A DNA stretch of 64,000 nt. It comes from Hymenobacter sp. YC55. GTDB taxonomy: Bacteria > Bacteroidota > Bacteroidia > Cytophagales > Hymenobacteraceae. Made by a program: the position numbers and the translations under genes. The stretch covers positions 434,001 through 498,000 of the forward strand of contig NZ_JARNTX010000003.1 of assembly GCF_029433095.1 (NCBI RefSeq), read 5' to 3'. The notes under the pieces were generated by a model. It was given only the letters and a program-made list of their open reading frames with translations. It made no database searches and was not told where the DNA came from. Positions 61,248-64,000 of this stretch are shown piece after piece (position 1 is the stretch's first letter; the number at the start of each line of letters is the position of its first letter).

Positions 61248-64000
61248 CTACAGTTTGCCGGTGCTGCCGACGGTAGGTGTTTTTCCTTCGCGAACCTGGG
61301 TTTTACTCTCAAACCGCACCTTCCGCGCTAGCGCGCTGACGTCAACTTTCTTGCCGCCTAGGGGTAGCAAATAAAAGCTGTAGGCGTAGGGTTTGGCGGG
61401 CAACTGGTACTTATCAATCGGCGCGGCCTGCGCATCCCAACTGGTGTTGCCGCCGACGCCCATCTGCGCGAGGTCGATGTTGAGGGTGATAAAACCCGCG
61501 TCTTTAAGCTTGTTGGTGTGGCGGGCCGCCTGAATGTTTTGCTCGGTGTAGGGCCAGGCGCTCATACTCAATAAGCTGTCGGCTACTACCAGCAGGCCAG
61601 CTTTCTGCTGGTCGGCGAGCTGCATCCAGCGAACATCGGTGCGGTTGGCGTATTCCATGGGCACCACGTAGGAATCGGCAAACTCGCTGAGCGGCTGGCT
61701 GTAAATGCCCGCGTCGAAGCCGTAGCGCCGGTCGATATAGTTTTCCAACGGGCCGCGGCCGTAGTAGCTGATTTGGTCGTAGTTGCGCCGAATGCCCACC
61801 TGCATGCCCACCTTCGGGATGTTGGGCAAACCCGCGGCGGGCGTCAAGGCGTACTCCACTTTCAGCACCCCATCGCCGTTGACGGTGTAAGTCACTTGCA
61901 CCGTGGTTTTGTCTGCGATAAGGCGGTAGGTGCTTGTCACACTGGATATGCCAGCACCCGACTTATCGAGCGTCATGGTTTGCAGCTTGGGGGAGGCCGT
62001 GTACCACTCCTTCAGCTTTTTGTCGGCTTTCCAGCCGCGCCGGTCGTTGTCGGTGAGGGGACGCGTGAAGTGGGGCAGGAGCGGGGCGGCTAGCTGCTCG
62101 GTGCCACGGTGGCGGTAAGACGTTAGCGCGCCGCTGGTTTTATCGAAGGCTACCTGAAAGTCCTTGCCACTGAGCGTGTAGGTGTTCGCTTCCTCGCGCA
62201 CCGTCACGGCCGGATACTTGCTAGCCGATGCCGATGGCCGGGCCAATCCAGTCAGCGCAAACTGGTTGCTGGCTACCTCGTGGCCTTTGGGGGCCCAAGT
62301 AGCTTGCTCCGGCAGCGCGAAGGAAATCGTGGCCAGATACTCGGCGCCAGATTTCATTTTTGGCAGCAAGGGCTTGAGGGAAAGAATGGTGTCGCGGCCC
62401 GCCGCCAGTTGCAGGCGCGGCAGCGTCTTAACGGAAACTACCCGGCCATCCTCGCGCACTGTCAGCGCCGCCGTGTAGTCGCCTAAGGACTTACTGGCGT
62501 GGCGGTTTTCAATTTTCAGCAAGCCTTTGCTGGCATCAGTCAAGGTGCATTCTGCCGGTTGGTACACCCGCTTGCACTCGTAGATGGCCGCGTGGGGCTT
62601 GCCGTCGGAGGCCACAATGCCTTTGATGGTGAAGTCGTCGTAGTACTTCTCTTGAAAGTCGCCCCCGTAGGCATAAAAGGGCGTGCCAATTGAGTCTCTT
62701 TTCAGGAGTCCCTGGTCTTTAAACTCCCAAATGCAGCCGCCAATCACGCGCTTGGTGGCACGCCAACCGTCCCAAAATTCCTTCATGTTGCCGGTGGCGT
62801 TGCCCATGGAGTGAGCGTACTCGCAAAAGAAAATGGGCCGGGTGTCGCCGTTTTGCTGGTTGGCGAGCAACTCGCCGGTAAACAAGCCGGGGTACATGCG
62901 GCTCACCATGTCCACGTAGGCTTGGTCGCGGGGCGTTTGGATGCGGTAGGCGTGGTTTTTGGGGTAGGCGGGGTCGTTGGGGTCGATGTAGCCTTCCACG
63001 TGCGGGTCGCCCATGGCCGGCTCGTAGTGAATGGGCCGGGTGATGTCGAAATCGTGCAGCCAGGCGGCCATGGCGGCGTGGTTCGGCCCGCGCCCCGACT
63101 CGTTGCCGAGGCTCCAGAAGATGATGCTCGGGTGGTTTTTGTCGCGTAGGGCCATGCGCATGCTGCGCTCCTGGTAGGCAGTGGTCCAGGCCGGGTCGTT
63201 GCTGAGTTTAGAGCCTAACCCGTGGGTTTCCAGGTTGGCCTCGTCGATGACGAGGATGCCGTACTCGTCGCAGAGGTCGTAGAAGTACGGGTCGTTGGGG
63301 TAATGGCTGGTGCGGATGCAGTTGAAGTTGAACTGCTTGAGGGTCTGCACGTCCTGCCGGATGTCGTCCCTGGTCACCGCCATGCCCTTGGTGGGATGGT
63401 GGTCGTGGCGGTTGACGCCGTAGAGGTAAGTTTGCTTGCCGTTGAGTAGTAGCTTGCCGTTGTCCTTGGAAAACTCGATGCTGCGGAAGCCAACCTTGCA
63501 GCTCTTGGCTTCCAGCACGTTGCCGGCTTGGTCGGTGAGCGTCAGTACCAGCGTATAGAGGTTGGGCGCCTCGTCGCTCCACTTCAGCGGGTTGCGGATG
63601 GTGGTTTCCAGCAGCCCGAACTTGGCGTTGTCGAGGCGCGGGTAAGGCTCGTTGATGATGCTTTCGGCAGTGCGCTGCAAGGGCTGAGTTAGCACCGCGG
63701 CCCCCGCCTTATCATAGAGCTGCGCCTTTACTTGATAGCCGCTTAGGTCGTTGTTGCCGGTTAGGTTTTCTAGCCGGGGCCGGATGCTAAGCACCGCGTC
63801 TTTGTACTGCTTATCGAGCTTGGCCTGCCAATGGAAATCGGCAATGCGAAACTTCGGCTCGACCAGGAGCAGCACTTCGCGGTAGATGCCGCTCAGGCGC
63901 CAATGGTCCTGGTCTTCGAGGTAGCACCCATCCGACCAGCGCATCACCTGCACCGAAACGGTGTTCTCACCAGCTTGCAGATAAGGCGTTACGTTGAATT
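61248..64000 (-). CDS. LacZ-type GH2 beta-galactosidase, N-terminus beyond window
   Basis: About 917 codons are present and the gene continues past the right edge. The frame is open through 64000 (FNVTPYLQAGENTVSVQVM), so no internal start is needed. The order is the end of the sugar-binding jelly roll (SDGCYLEDQDHWRLSGIYREV), an Ig-like domain, a TIM barrel with VNRHDHHPTKGMAV, SLGNESG (acid/base Glu) and FCEYAHSMGN (nucleophile Glu), and a C-terminal beta-galactosidase small-chain domain (YYGRGPLENYIDRR). It should remove beta-galactose from pectic galactan or RG side chains. The signal peptide is not in view. Confidence 0.94.
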   Translation of the reverse strand, partial: FNVTPYLQAGENTVSVQVMRWSDGCYLEDQDHWRLSGIYREVLLLVEPKFRIADFHWQAKLDKQYKDAVLSIRPRLENLTGNNDLSGYQVKAQLYDKAGAAVLTQPLQRTAESIINEPYPRLDNAKFGLLETTIRNPLKWSDEAPNLYTLVLTLTDQAGNVLEAKSCKVGFRSIEFSKDNGKLLLNGKQTYLYGVNRHDHHPTKGMAVTRDDIRQDVQTLKQFNFNCIRTSHYPNDPYFYDLCDEYGILVIDEANLETHGLGSKLSNDPAWTTAYQERSMRMALRDKNHPSIIFWSLGNESGRGPNHAAMAAWLHDFDITRPIHYEPAMGDPHVEGYIDPNDPAYPKNHAYRIQTPRDQAYVDMVSRMYPGLFTGELLANQQNGDTRPIFFCEYAHSMGNATGNMKEFWDGWRATKRVIGGCIWEFKDQGLLKRDSIGTPFYAYGGDFQEKYYDDFTIKGIVASDGKPHAAIYECKRVYQPAECTLTDASKGLLKIENRHASKSLGDYTAALTVREDGRVVSVKTLPRLQLAAGRDTILSLKPLLPKMKSGAEYLATISFALPEQATWAPKGHEVASNQFALTGLARPSASASKYPAVTVREEANTYTLSGKDFQVAFDKTSGALTSYRHRGTEQLAAPLLPHFTRPLTDNDRRGWKADKKLKEWYTASPKLQTMTLDKSGAGISSVTSTYRLIADKTTVQVTYTVNGDGVLKVEYALTPAAGLPNIPKVGMQVGIRRNYDQISYYGRGPLENYIDRRYGFDAGIYSQPLSEFADSYVVPMEYANRTDVRWMQLADQQKAGLLVVADSLLSMSAWPYTEQNIQAARHTNKLKDAGFITLNIDLAQMGVGGNTSWDAQAAPIDKYQLPAKPYAYSFYLLPLGGKKVDVSALARKVRFESKTQVREGKTPTVGSTGKL

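Noticed and set aside
1..64000. tRNA, rRNA, CRISPR arrays and riboswitches
   Set aside because: I saw no cloverleaf-like CCA-ended segments, regularly spaced repeats or recognisable riboswitch cores by eye; a covariance-model search would be needed to exclude small RNAs.

Overview
The window comes from a GC-rich member of the Bacteroidota, most likely Hymenobacter or a close relative in the Cytophagales. The evidence is a SusC/SusD pair, SPI and SPII signal peptides on almost every enzyme, several Bacteroidota-type glycosidase families, and dispersed palindromic repeats built on a TCATGCTGAGCGCAG-like core. This genus call is my inference from style and gene content, not from a marker gene. 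I found no rRNA, tRNA or CRISPR array.

Nearly all of the 64 kb is one very large polysaccharide-utilisation locus (PUL) aimed at pectin, most plausibly rhamnogalacturonan including RG-II. From left to right: the start of a PL1-like pectate lyase leaving the window on the minus strand (1-117). Then a plus-strand block with a TIM-barrel glycosidase of unclear family, an MGH1/GH63-like enzyme, GH28 polygalacturonase, GH95, a GH2-malectin enzyme, a sodium/solute symporter and a DapA/NAL-superfamily aldolase (583-16008). Next comes a minus-strand AraC regulator (16089-16982) behind a strong terminator. The core operon follows: fucose/arabinose-isomerase-like protein, SusC, SusD, PL1, GH140, GH43, a beta-propeller protein and GH2 (17518-32943).

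At 32.95-35.6 kb the locus is interrupted by a low-GC accessory patch. It holds two small hypothetical genes, an AbiEii-like nucleotidyltransferase, a displaced or remnant 3' end of a GH2 gene, and a HARE-HTH/PD-(D/E)XK nuclease-like gene. The pectin locus then resumes: GH78, GH105, sialidase-fold protein, an STN-alpha/beta-hydrolase fusion, GH141, a second GH78, an L-rhamnose mutarotase-like protein, a Gfo/Idh/MocA oxidoreductase and a second symporter (35620-50268). After a convergent terminator, a minus-strand block carries an Old Yellow Enzyme, DUF5703 protein, sialate-O-acetylesterase-like enzyme, GH127, GH106 and a LacZ-type GH2 running off the right edge.

As a working model, PL1 and GH28 cut the galacturonan backbone and SusCD imports the fragments. 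Periplasmic GH78, GH106, GH105, GH2, GH43, GH95, GH127, GH140, GH141 and esterases strip rhamnose, unsaturated uronate, galactose or uronate, arabinose, L-galactose or fucose and apiose. Symporters carry the sugars inward, and the mutarotase, isomerase, aldolase and oxidoreductase begin catabolism. Substrate assignments are inferred from family membership and co-occurrence and are untested here.
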